A DNA stretch of 64,000 bases from Prorocentrum cordatum (lineage: Eukaryota > Sar > Dinophyceae > Prorocentrales > Prorocentraceae), in the NCBI GenBank assembly GCA_963575745.1, contig CAUYUJ010018322.1:139609-203608 (forward strand), in the 5' to 3' direction. Shown here in pieces: positions 31,752 through 41,534 of this stretch; the first letter of the stretch is position 1; each line of letters opens with the position of its first letter. The notes under the pieces are model-generated. The model saw nothing but the letters and a program-made list of their open reading frames with translations. It made no database searches and was not told the DNA's origin. Made by a program: the position numbers and the translations under genes.

Positions 31752-32850
31752 TTGTGCACCTCGTCCCTCGTCCCAGACGCGGGCGGCGACTTGGCAAGCG
31801 GCGCTGGCCATCCTCTTGTCCACCCGCTCGTACAGGGCGGAGCCCCTCGAAGTAACGACGCCGCGGGACAGCCGCCTGGCGGCGACCTCCCGCTTCGGAG
31901 AGCTCTTGGCGTATCTCCTGGGCAAGCGTTTCAGGGGCCCGGCCGAGCTCTTCGACACCTTCGGCCCACTCTCCTTCGCCTTCAGCGCCGCGGCGGGCCT
32001 CTTCCCAGCCGCGGGTGCCGTTGCGGGTTTGCCGCCCTGGAGGGGGTCGTCGTCGTTGTCGTCGTCGCAGACCACTTCCTCGTCGGAGTCGCCCGCAGTC
32101 GTCTTCTTCCTGGCGCCCTTCGCCGCCGTCAGCATGGCATCCGCGACAGTCGCCAGTGACGTCGTCGGTTTGGCCCTTCCGCGCTGCAGTTTCGGCCGAC
32201 GAGCGGCCTGCGGCGCGCGACTCCCCCCGAGCGCCGCGTTGGTGCACCTATCGGGCATCAAGTCTTTTCGCGTTATCTGCCCGATCTTCATCGGGTCAAT
32301 TCTCGTCTTGACAAGGCCATCGCTCTCGGCGTACAACCTCGGGGGTTCTGCTGCATTAGCTCCTTAGGGTCCACGGGGATAGTCCAGCAAAATCTGTTGG
32401 CCTGTGGCAATCCATCTCTTGGCGGCGATCTTCGTCCTGAACTTGTGGAAATGGTCGTGCGCCTCCGCGGGCTGGAGCGAGTGGTCGTGGCATTGCGCCA
32501 AGATAGCAATCGCATCTTTGACCGTAGGGTCCGGCGGGTGACGCGCCCCGATTTGCATAAGGAAGTCGGCCATCGTCCCCTTCTTTATATCCCAGGGATT
32601 GTCTTTGTTCATGATGGCCTCCAGAGCCGTTCTGTCAATCAGACGAGGTGCAAGTGCGTCTGCGTCTGCGAGGTCCCCGAGCTGGCGCGCCCACACCCGC
32701 CCTGCATGCGCAGAGAGACGGCCGACGCCATGACAGTCCGATGGTCGTCAGTGAATCCATCCGCAGGCTCAGACAACGCCGCCAGTGCATTAGTGCTGTC
32801 CACGACCTCCAAGATGTGCGCCGCGCGAGAACGGCGCGAATCCTGCGGGG
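31752..32850 (-). pseudogene. Broken minus-strand gene, nuclear-type protein, unrecognised
   Basis: Read on the minus strand, a pyrimidine-rich acceptor ending GCCCCCCGCAG (about 32850) opens a frame reading AHILEVVDSTNALAALSEPA. Near 32690 the coding signal moves to a second frame (WARQLGDLADADALAPRL through RTKIAAKRWIATGQQILLDY). Near 32370 it moves to a third (LYAESDGLVKTRIDPMKIGQ), which continues to a GTGAGA donor at 31751. The last part has an acidic run (DSDEEVVCDDDNDDD) between Lys/Arg-rich stretches, as in nuclear proteins. Two indels or two very short unseen introns are needed. The pieces make continuous sense as one protein of about 360 residues. No catalytic motif recognised. Confidence 0.4.
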
Positions 32851-33544
32851 GGCGCGAGGGGTGGGGGCACATCGACCATCGACTTCGCAACGTTTGTAAT
32901 GCTTCTCCGACGTTGGACATCGAGCCCGCGCCCTGCCCACCTTCCTCAAATGCCCCCCTCGCCCCACATCCCTGCCCGCCCCTCCTCTCGCCCCGCCCTT
33001 CCCGAATCCGCCGCCCAGCAAATCGGCGTTTCCTCCTCCCCTTCCCTCTCCGCCCCTCCCTCTGCCCTTGGGCCCCTCCCCGTGCCTCCCCGCGCTGCCG
33101 CGCACCATCCCCCTCCTTCCTCCTCGGGCTCTGTCCTCCGTTCCCGCTGCCCCCCCCCACGCTCCTTTCCGGGCGGGGCGGGAGGCGCTACAGTTTCATG
33201 CAAGGGGTACCTTGCATACTTGGATCGGAGTCACAACCACCCTTGCGCAGTCCTCCATATGATTTCGATACCGGGGCCACTTGCCCCTCCATCCCCTCCC
33301 GCCCCCTTGCCTGTGATGGAGTCCCAATCGTCGCCCTGCGCACTCTGCAGTCTCGCGCTTGATGCTTCTGCTCCTGTTCTCACGTGCGTGCCTTGCGATA
33401 GTTTCTCGAATGTCGATGTTGCCTTTCTCCGACCATTCCCTTTTATGTGGGCGCCCCGCGCGGCCGTCGATCACTTCGGCAACCGGATTTCTGCGCGTCC
33501 GTCGACATCCGAACGTCGCCTGCGACATTACAGGTAGCGCCTAT

Positions 33545-33640
33545 GCCGGCGTCTGTGTCAGGAGAACGGATATGGGGTCGGGGTAGATGGGGTTGGCGGG
33601 CAACCTTAGACGGTTGATATATCAAGAATATCCAACTACA
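33545..33640 (+). repeat. Left terminal inverted repeat of the 10.7-kb element
   Basis: The core GATATGGGGTCGGGGTAGAT followed by GGGGTT is identical to the complement of the right end. The flanks GCCGGCGTC (outer) and CAACC...ATATATCA..AATA (inner) are also shared with mismatches and small gaps. Confidence 0.85.
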
Positions 33641-34500
33641 TTCTACCATCACCCGCGTTGCTGCTTCAATGCGCCCACACCCTTGGAAAGCGTCGGGTGT
33701 TCCCGACATCCAAACGGTCGGCTTTGACCTGGCTGACGCGCATGGTGCATCACGGTGTGCGCGCGCACCCGCGTAAAACATGAATACACATGCGCTCCGA
33801 AACTGAACAAATCCTAGGGCAAACCCAACGACGCGCGCCCTCCTCCACCTGAGCGCGCTGGCAATCAGAAACACTATGCTGCGCTTGCCTTGCGCGACGT
33901 CGATCGCGGCACGATCGGAGCACCACCCCCGATGCGGCTGCTCAAACGACTGTCGCGTGGAACGGTGCCCATGAGTCGGGCGTGCCCGTAGGCACGCGCC
34001 GTTTACCACGTCGCAAAAAGGGAGGGAGGGGAGAACAAGGAGGACGAGGATGTTGGAGGAGAAGGCGGAGGAAGAAATGGAGTAGGAGGAGGAATGGGAG
34101 GAGGAGGAGGACGGGAGGAGAAGGATCCAAGGACGAGGAGGAACAACAACACATTCGAGCACACTACATGTGCTTGTCAGGCTCAATTTCGGTGTTATGA
34201 GGTCTCGGGCTAGGGCAAGGGTGTTGGGTTTGATTCCGTTTCATGTGTGCGTAGGTGGTCACGAACATTTTGTTGAATGATTTGTTGATGTTGTTTACGT
34301 GACACGCTGCGTGAAAAGTTCGCTGATGCGACGCTGCATTCGTGACTATTGTGTGTTTGACAGGGGATGGTGGGGTGACGCAGTGCCCCCCATAAAAGCT
34401 AGTGCGAGCTCCAAGCGTCGCCTCTGTGTTCTAGGCCCTGCTCATCCTTTGCGTGTCTCAGCCTGTCTCAGTATCCTCTGTCTCGCCTTTTCTTCTCCTC
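33641..34500. other. Left subterminal region and 5' flank of the gene
   Basis: No ORF of note. Contains a GGAGGAGG-rich patch (34018-34140). At 34470-34509 a tract of C and T ends TCTCTTGAG, an acceptor-type site 12 bases before the first ATG of the gene. Confidence 0.5.
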
Positions 34501-34509
34501 TCTCTTGAG
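34470..34509 (+). promoter_or_regulatory. Probable trans-splice or 3' splice acceptor
   Basis: About 30 bases rich in C and T end in AG at 34508-34509, leaving a 12-base leader before the ATG at 34522. Dinoflagellate mRNAs receive a spliced leader at such sites, so this is the likeliest 5' end of the transcript. Confidence 0.45.
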
Positions 34510-34521
34510 GGGATTCGGTGA

Positions 34522-35898
34522 ATGTTCTGGGTGCTGAATGGGTCCACCTGCAGAGATATGTCCTTTGAGTCGCCAGCCCTGTTTGCGTCGGCGTCGTCGC
34601 TGTCAGTCCAGTTGTCCCGCAGCTGTTTTGGCACGGACAGTGCGTTTCTGGTCTGTCTCGAGGCCTCGAGGTCTCGGGGTCTGGGGCTACGCGGCATGGC
34701 GCCGCGTGCGGGAGAGACTAAGGAGCAGAAGTCCCACCGTTTGCGACTGAAAGCGAAGGAGTTCGAACAGCAGGCTCGTTTCGAGCGCGTGACTGCCATT
34801 CTCAAGGCGAAGCCTGATGAGTGCTGGCGGGTGGAGCAAGACCTTGTCAACAACGGCCTGCTGAGCGATCCGACCTCCCCACTGCCGAGCCCTCGAGCTG
34901 CAGCTCCTTCACCCTCTGCGGCAACGCTGGCGATCAAGAATGCACCTGCCAACTCGCCCGAGCAGTCTCAAGCATGTGATGTTCATGAGCCTGCTCCTGT
35001 GGGTGCCTCCAAGGGCCCTGACCCAGATGCAGAGCCAGACGACGACGTCCCATTTAATCGCAATCGTTCCCGCTTTGACGATGTCAACGTCACAACGCTG
35101 ATGAGGGCCCTGACTGCATGCGATGCCAGTGCGTTTTCAAAGCCGAACCTCAGGCTTCTCTTGAAGAAGGGAGAGCGCATGCAGAACAAGGGCACCGTGC
35201 AGCAGCTCATAACCTACCTCTGCGACGTCGAGATGTCCGACACGATCCCAATGCAGTGTCGCACGAAAGGAGGCGTCATCACATACATCCAGGAGCAATA
35301 CGTGCTGAAGGGCCACCGTGGTAAAGGTCTCGTGCTTCCAGTTGATTTTGACACGGCTGGCCACTTCTCGATTGCAATCATTGGCACCACATGCACCGTG
35401 AAATCGATAGTCGACAAGTCCGAGGCCATCCTCAAGATCCCCAGGCAGGCGAAGCTATACATTGACAACAACCACAGCTACCGCACCGCCACCGTGCGCC
35501 AGGACGGAGGTGACTTCTGCGAGCAGCTGAACATCATGTTCCGCAAGTCGGCAGCTGTCTTCGATGAGGAGGGGCAGGGGGGCGGGGTCCAGATCCAGAC
35601 GCCTGCAGGTGGCACCGCAGTAGGATCTCCGAAACGGCGCCGCCTGGGCATCAAAGCCCCTGAGTCTGGCGCCCAATGCGATGCTAAGGCCAATGGGGCG
35701 GGCGCCAAGCCGACAAGGGTTGGGCGCCGTCTCGGCGTCCCCATGCCAGTCTCGAAGGTCGGTGCAGCGCTGAAAGGCAGTTTTCCATCCCGCCGCGGGT
35801 CTTCGAATGGGCCTTCGAAGGTCGTGAGTGGCGACGCCGTCCCGATCGCCCCACAGTTTGCTGAGTTCAAGCCTCCGCCGCCCGCGGAGGTGAAGTAG
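34522..35898 (+). CDS. Exon 1: N-terminal part of the element protein, 456-458 codons
   Basis: Open from ATG 34522 (a second, good-context ATG at 34696 begins MAPRAGETKEQ) to a TAG at 35896. A GAG|GTGAAG donor lies at 35889/35890, directly before the stop, and a GTGAGT donor at 35824, both in phase 0; use of either would carry the frame into exon 2. From residue 59 the protein has a basic helical segment, a Pro/Ala/Ser-rich linker, a conserved-looking region (about 190-330) with VPFNRNRSRFDD, LLLKKGERMQNKGTVQQL, VLPVDFDTAGHFSIAIIG and LYIDNNHSYRTATV, then a low-complexity Gly/Lys tail with SPKRRRLG, a likely nuclear signal. Codon use is balanced, unlike the surrounding repeats. No Pfam-type domain recognised. 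It could also be a separate protein ending at the TAG. Confidence 0.7.
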   Translation: MFWVLNGSTCRDMSFESPALFASASSLSVQLSRSCFGTDSAFLVCLEASRSRGLGLRGMAPRAGETKEQKSHRLRLKAKEFEQQARFERVTAILKAKPDECWRVEQDLVNNGLLSDPTSPLPSPRAAAPSPSAATLAIKNAPANSPEQSQACDVHEPAPVGASKGPDPDAEPDDDVPFNRNRSRFDDVNVTTLMRALTACDASAFSKPNLRLLLKKGERMQNKGTVQQLITYLCDVEMSDTIPMQCRTKGGVITYIQEQYVLKGHRGKGLVLPVDFDTAGHFSIAIIGTTCTVKSIVDKSEAILKIPRQAKLYIDNNHSYRTATVRQDGGDFCEQLNIMFRKSAAVFDEEGQGGGVQIQTPAGGTAVGSPKRRRLGIKAPESGAQCDAKANGAGAKPTRVGRRLGVPMPVSKVGAALKGSFPSRRGSSNGPSKVVSGDAVPIAPQFAEFKPPPPAEVK

Positions 35899-36884
35899 TT
35901 CGAGCGTGTTGCAGATTGCAGTGTCAGAGGGTCACTGCTCACATGTATGCATGTTGGCCAGACGCAACAATGGCGAAGTAGACAGACGATCTCGTCTGAC
36001 AGCCGTGCCACTTAGTATGCTTCGCCCGTATTGTCATGCTGGTGCTGGGCTGCCTAGCCCGCTTACTTTAATTTCTCGAGTGCCACGTTCACACACGGTT
36101 GGGCGATTGGGTTTGCTAGATACTGCTAGGGGTAAGCAGATCAAGCGCGCTCGCTGTGGATGGTGATTGTGTGATATGCGTTGCGAGGTCCGTCCAACGA
36201 TATACCCAGCAAGCTTGTAAGAACTGGCCTGTCATGGTAATGATCGCCATCCTCATCCTCGGGGCCCTCGTCATCACCATGATCACCGAACAACCATCGG
36301 CATCAAGACACGGAGGGGATGGGAATGGGATGGGTCGCACGGGGGAGCGGGGAGGGATACGGGGAAGAGGACGAATCGACCACGATGACACGAGGAACGT
36401 TGAGGAATTGGACCCGTGAGGATTCTACATCGACGTCCCCTCCCGACAATGTCTTTACTCCACTCGTCCTCGTGACAATCGCCGCAATCCTAGCCGTTAC
36501 CGATGCCCTCCCCCCCTCACCATCATCATCCTTCGTGCGTCCTCACCGCTGCCGCCCAAATAAGACCCAGACAAAAATCAATGCCTACGAAGTCCCATGG
36601 AGACTCGATGCGAGGAGCCCCGAAGTATTGACAGATGGACTCTGGCCAAAGACATCCTCGCAACAAATGCTCGAAACCATGTGTCTAGACCCTCGTGCAC
36701 ATCATCGCTTTGACTGCCCAACGTCTTCCTGGCACTTATTCGTCTTCCCTGGGCGTCCACTCCCGTGTCATCCCCGTGTCACCCTTTGTCCTAAAGCGAG
36801 GGGCACACCGCCCGAACAAGGTTAGGGCGATGGCGACCCACTTGGGTCTGACACTGTTTCCCTCCACCACCCTCAGCATCGAAG
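35890..36884 (+). other. Proposed intron 1 (GT-AG, phase 0)
   Basis: Begins GTGAAG and ends ...ACCCTCAGCATCGAAG, after a pyrimidine-rich stretch (36858-36876). It holds no frame of its own worth reporting. An alternative acceptor at 36944 (TTGCCAG) is in the same phase. Another AG at 36876 would break phase. Confidence 0.4.
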
Positions 36885-36899
36885 CCATTTTGGCTCGAA
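36878..36899 (+). other. Spliced-leader-like sequence (relict DinoSL or coincidence)
   Basis: Eighteen of 22 positions match the dinoflagellate spliced leader, including the unbroken AGCCATTTTGGCTC at 36883-36896, on the coding strand and directly at the start of exon 2. The AG inside it (36883-36884) is also a phase-compatible acceptor, which is how relict leaders are positioned in retroposed dinoflagellate genes. Confidence 0.55.
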
Positions 36900-38060
36900 T
36901 CGGCGTTGGGTGGACCTGGCGGCCCAACACATTGGCCTTGCCAGAGTACGCCAAGTCGCCAGTGCATGACGCGTGCCACCGATGCGACTAGAGACTATGA
37001 TTACTACTTCTTGAAGGGGAGCGTGCAGCTGAGCACTGGACAAGTTGCGCCTCTGGATTGGAAGCTGTATGTTTTCAAAGACGATGTCACATTCCTCGAG
37101 GTGCGTGGCCTTCTCGACACCTTCTACTCTGGAACGACGACGAAGTGGTACACTGCTCGGGTATTGAAGATCCAGCTGGCGGAAGTAGCCACCGAGCTCA
37201 ATATCTTGGGATTGGAATACCTGCCAGGCGAGGTTCGGCCGAGCATGAGGGCCTACACGGCCAAGTACCAGCAGCAGGGGCATGAGGGTGACTACGTGGT
37301 CGACGAGTTCACGATATCCTTGCGAGGTTTCATTGTATGGATGCTCACTTGGATGAGGACGAGGGCATCCAGGCGCGATCAGGACATGGCCCAAGCAATG
37401 CTTACCTACCTGTTTTCACGCTGCCTCGGAACACATCATATGAGCGTTGACGCTATCTGGCCAGTTCTGCAACGGTTCTGCAATATCTGCCCGCGCCTCA
37501 ACTCGCAGCTGCAGGATGGTGTATGTTCACATCTGGGCTACGCTGTGAGGTGGACCTTGCCCGAGTCCAGGCTTGACGCAGACTGGGCCAAGTTTGCCAG
37601 GTTCCTCAACGCTGTCATTCTCAGTCGGGACGATTGCCCATCGGCTGCTGGTGTATTCAACTCACTCCTGAATAACAGTGTGGATGTGATGGCCAGGGCT
37701 ATTGACCGCCTAGGTTTCTCTACAGATCCACGCACTGCCAGCGCTGGACTCACGACGCCGAAAGGCAATCGTCGGCGAGTTGATGGCGACCTGAAGTTGG
37801 CACTCAGCAATGCAACCACTGATCACACAGATGGGTATTCTCGCAAATGCGCGCGTATCCTGCATGCATCTGTCACGAGTGCCGCTGGCGAATGGGACCT
37901 GAAGCACACGCGGGAGCGAGTTCGGGCAACTCGCCAACTCACTTGTCTGGGAGTCGTGTGCTTGTGCGAGGATGCGAGTGGCCATGGGAAGCCAGCCGAG
38001 AGCGTCCAAGCTACGCTCGTTATCGATGCGAAGGAGTCGCTGGCAACTATGAGCATGCCT
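36885..38060 (+). CDS. Exon 2: middle part of the element protein, 392 codons
   Basis: Open from the acceptor at 36884; the first ATG within it is 36966 (MTRATDATRDYD). It ends at a phase-0 donor, either CCT|GTGGTA (38060) or GTG|GTATCC (38063), 15-18 bases before an in-frame TAG at 38076. The protein is well mixed, with aromatic clusters (DYDYYFLKG, LDWKLYVFKDD, FYSGTTTKWYTARVL), a helical block (AEVATELNIL, MAQAMLTYLFSRCLG), LQRFCNICPRL and, near the end, LGVVCLCEDASGH. No known domain recognised. If the spliced-leader-like sequence is a true relict, this would be the first exon of an independent transcript; otherwise it continues exon 1. Confidence 0.65.
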
Positions 38061-39098
38061 GTGGTATCCCAGCTATAGCGGGGGCAAACAAAATGAGGCG
38101 GGGAGGGGAGGAGAGAGGGAGATGGCAAGAAAGATGAGGAGGACCCGAGATGGAGTAGAGGGATGCATAATATCCTCGTCCCCCCTCCTCCTCCTCCTCC
38201 CTGCTCCTCCCTCACTTCCTCCCCAGTCAGCCTCCTCGTCCCCCTCCTTCCTCCATAGGCCGCATGGGGTCAGGTACGCAGGGTCGGGTCCTGATTGCAA
38301 ACCTCGCTGGCGTCGACGGGTCGATGCCAGGCCCCGCAGTGGGCCAGCTCTGCCACTTGCACTTCCCATGTTTCAGCCCTGCTAGAAGCCTCCCCCTGAG
38401 ACGTATCGCGAGTAGGTCTGACAATGGGGGTCCGACACCTCGACAGACATGCGCCATGTACCTGTAACGATTCAGCCCCCCCACTCCCGACAGATGTAGG
38501 CCTAGTAGGTGCAACAACTCAGGCAGCCCCCCCACCGCAGATGTACGCCGAGTTGGCGAGACAACTAAGGGAGGGGGGCGAGAAAGGCACGCTGAGTAGG
38601 CGAAACAAGTGACCCCTCACCCCTCCCCAATCAGAAGAGGGTGGAAGGGGGGCAGCATGCCGCGTCTATGTGGCGTGCACCTGTAGATGGGGAGGGGTTT
38701 CGTGACTACTCGGCCTGGTCAGGTGCCAGCGGTGGCCCGTAGAGAACTGAGTCGCGAACGGTCCCTGGTCCGTCCTCTGGGCTCCGGTTTGGTCAACCAA
38801 TTTGTGAGTCACAAACAAAAAACGTGAGTCATTATTTGCCAGGAAGAAAAACATGAGTCACGTTTTGCAAATTGTGAGTTCGGCACAGTACAAAACAATA
38901 TGAGGGGGGGCAAAACGTGAGTCACGTTTTGCTTTCCGCATACGGAAAGCAAATCGTGAGTCATTATTAGGTACGAATGACTGCTCCCTCTTCCTAACCT
39001 CTTCCTCTGTCCTGGGTCCTCCTCCTTTTTCGAAACCATTATCCTCCAATTCCAGGCAGTGCCCCTCCTTAGCATCCTGTTTGTTTTTGCGCTCCAAG
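38061..39098 (+). other. Proposed intron 2 (GT-AG, phase 0)
   Basis: The donor is GTGGTA or GTATCC. The acceptor is TTTGTTTTTGCGCTCCAAG, preceded by about 90 bases rich in T and C (39005-39090). It contains CTCCTC patches (38180-38250), a short AGATGTA(G/C)GCC direct repeat (38495-38555) and a TGAGTCA array. Confidence 0.5.
38805..38963 (+). promoter_or_regulatory. Five TGAGTCA sites plus a perfect hairpin inside intron 2
   Basis: TGAGTCA occurs at 38805, 38825, 38854, 38918 and 38957, all on the plus strand and usually as CGTGAGTCA. This is the classic bZIP (Gcn4/AP-1) recognition core. Between the fourth and fifth sites lies the perfect hairpin GCTTTCCG-CATA-CGGAAAGC (about 38931-38950), and the fourth site sits in GCAAAACGTGAGTCACGTTTTGC, itself an inverted repeat. 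Partial copies of one tandem unit may explain it. Confidence 0.4.
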
Positions 39099-41089
39099 GT
39101 ACTGCCATCGTGGTTTGGCCCAGCTACTGACAGCAAGGGTTGTCTTGTGGATGATGCCCTGACCAGGTTCAACGATAAGGCTGATATGTTCTTCCGGAAT
39201 TACAACGTGAAATCCATCGGCAGTCTCTTGGAAAAATACAAATCCAACAAAGCGCACCTGTGTTGTTTAGACCACCAGCTCCGTCATTGCCCGCCCGTTG
39301 GAGGCATCAAGCATTTTCAATCGTTGCATGGGCAGGTTGGGAAATTAGGTGAACACGAAATGCGTTATTTCATCCCTGTCAACACACTGCCTGAGGACGT
39401 GCAAAGGAATTCTGAAGGGCTGAGCCGCCGATCTTGCATCATCAACAAAGAGACAAGGGACACTCGACTGGAGGTCCCTTGGGGCAACGTGCGCCCGATA
39501 CTGATCAATGTGCTCGACGGTGCTTCGAACGGATTTTCCCACAAGTTGAGGCTTTTTTTATGGGGACGGCTGCGTTGGCGACATCAGAGGCCACGAGGTC
39601 TACGATCCTCCCCACAAGCATGTTCGAAACAGAGAGAATGCCATCAGCCAGGCAAACTTGACATTTATTAAGCTTGATTTTGGTACAGTGTTTCGTTTCT
39701 TACAGGGGCCATGGAACAGCGAATCGAACCATCAGACCATCAAGCGGGCTGCCCAAGAATATTTCAGTTCGTGCAGTTGGGACAACTCTTTATTTCGCCA
39801 CCATTACGAAAGGATTGCGCAGTCGAGATGCCAGGGCAGGAGACCGCCGAACTTTGGGACTGAGGATCACATGAAGCAGACGTGGGACGAGATAAGGGAC
39901 GATCACATTGTCAACCACCTTGGTACGAACTACGCCAGTAATCGGTGGCAGGCGTGGAGCCTCAGGATGGAACACTACATGCCCAGCTTCGACATCCTGC
40001 ATTTAGTCATCATGTACATTCTGCTCACAAGGGGTGTGGTTGACAAGTACGCAGACCACGTTCTGCCAGACATCCACCTGGACAACGCATTGGAGGACTA
40101 CCCCGATATCAAGGCTGACGCTCCAGTACCCCTGGACCTCACGAGCATGATGGCAACCAAGGAGGCCGATCAGGTGAAGGACTTCAGGAAGCAAGGAGGG
40201 TCCATTGGAGTCGTTGCTAAGATCTTGTCGATGCGGACGTCCCGCCAACTCGCCATCGGCCTCATGCGGATCCCGAGTCCAGTGGAGGATCAAATGATGG
40301 AAGACATCACGAGCCGAAGTACAGCGATGGGATGCTTCAACGTGAACACCGACATGGCCTCTGGTGGCAGAGACAAGGTTTTCCATGCTGTGTTCGACAT
40401 GCTAGGCGACGACGATTTCTTGAACGAGTGCGGCTTCTTGCGTCAGGGTGACGCGTTCGACCCAGATACTCTACAGGAGGACACACTTGTTGTCGAGGCG
40501 TTGTTTGGGTTTGCGTGGCGGTATGTGGCGAACGAGATCAAGTATACTTCATTTTTTTGCGAGCGCCCCCCCTTCGCGTTCTTGGCCAGTCTCAAGTCCG
40601 ACGACCACCACGATGCAACGATGAGATGGGTTAGGAAGTTGTGGCAGATGCTTGAGAGGTTCGAGAACTTGCCTGCTACTGAGAAGGAGGTGCACGACAC
40701 GTTGTACGAGGCGATGTGGCCGAGGAACTTGTTGTCGAGGGAGTACTTAGTGGGAGCAGCTGAATCGGACTTCCTCAATTTTCCAGATCAGGCTATCCGC
40801 GAACTGCAAGACCTTGCCAATTGTCCGCTCACTTCAGTGCCGTCTGAGCTGGCCCATCGGGCGCTGAACGCAGCCCAACGGGAGAATGGGAACAGCAAGC
40901 AGGGTCGTGCGCAACGATGGCACACCGAGTTGGTCAGTGGCATCCCTGAGAATTACGACCGCACTCAGCCGAAGCCAACCGTCGACGACATTGCAACAGC
41001 CCACGAGGTCAGCTTGAACAGCGCGGCCTTCGACCCGAAGAGCAACGAGTTCTCGTTGGGCGAGGGGCGCTTGGTCTCGATTTCAGATT
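39099..41089 (+). CDS. Exon 3: transposase-like core with DDE-type signature, one frame break
   Basis: Starts at acceptor CTCCAAG|GTA in phase 0 and ends at donor GATT|GTAAAA after one base of a codon. Two frames make one protein: the first runs to about 39555 and the second from there on. A T7 run at 39553-39559 is the switch point, and six Ts would restore one frame. Key residues: Asp in VLDGASNG (39516-39518); Asp and His in YDPPHKHVRNREN (DPPH at 39604-39615); FLQGPWNS (GPW at about 39705); WDNSLFRHHYERI; Glu in VPSELAHRALNAAQREN (40846-40848); RWH near 40914. The D...DPPH..RN...E order fits an RNase H-fold transposase, closest in motif to the P-element/THAP9 group. The span of about 410 residues between the second Asp and the Glu is long and would need an insertion domain, as P elements have. 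The T7 change may be a sequencing error or a real lesion. Confidence 0.7.
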
Positions 41090-41534
41090 GTAAAAAGGAT
41101 GCGACAACGTGAAATCCAGTATTCTCTTGTTCGCTCGCCTTTTCACGGTAGACAGCTTCGAGTCTGGAGCGAGATGCCCCCCCCCGCCCCCGCCCCATCT
41201 GGCAGTCAAAACATCGAAGCTGGCGATGGCCATGGAAGACGGGGCCATGTATTTTTTTGGGTGTAGCCTTGCCGTGCCAGCTCATCGGGAAAATCTACCC
41301 CCCTCCAACGTTTCCTCAGGGCAGGGGGGGAGGGAAAGGGCATTCCGAGGCCAGAGGGAGGAGGTGGGGATCAGGAGAAGATCGAGGAGGAGCGAGGGTC
41401 AGGAGGACACTAAGGAGACGGGACATGGCTTACGATTTCCAAGTCGTCGCAGTGTTTCTTTGGTTTACCCGAGGACAAGTTTTCTCCAGAGGCTTACTTT
41501 CGGAGCTCAGTTGCTACGTCTAGCTTGCTTTCAG
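41090..41534 (+). other. Intron 3 (GT-AG, phase 1, 445 bp)
   Basis: Donor GATT|GTAAAAAG and acceptor TTGCTTTCAG|CG. The exon before ends with one base of a codon and the exon after supplies two, making TCG (Ser). It has stops in all frames relevant to coding, a C-rich patch and GA-rich sequence. This is the best supported intron in the window. Confidence 0.65.

Noticed and set aside
33545-33560. A target-site duplication outside the inverted ends
   Set aside because: Bases flanking the outermost matched positions on the two sides do not agree, and the outer limits of the arms are too diffuse to choose a boundary.
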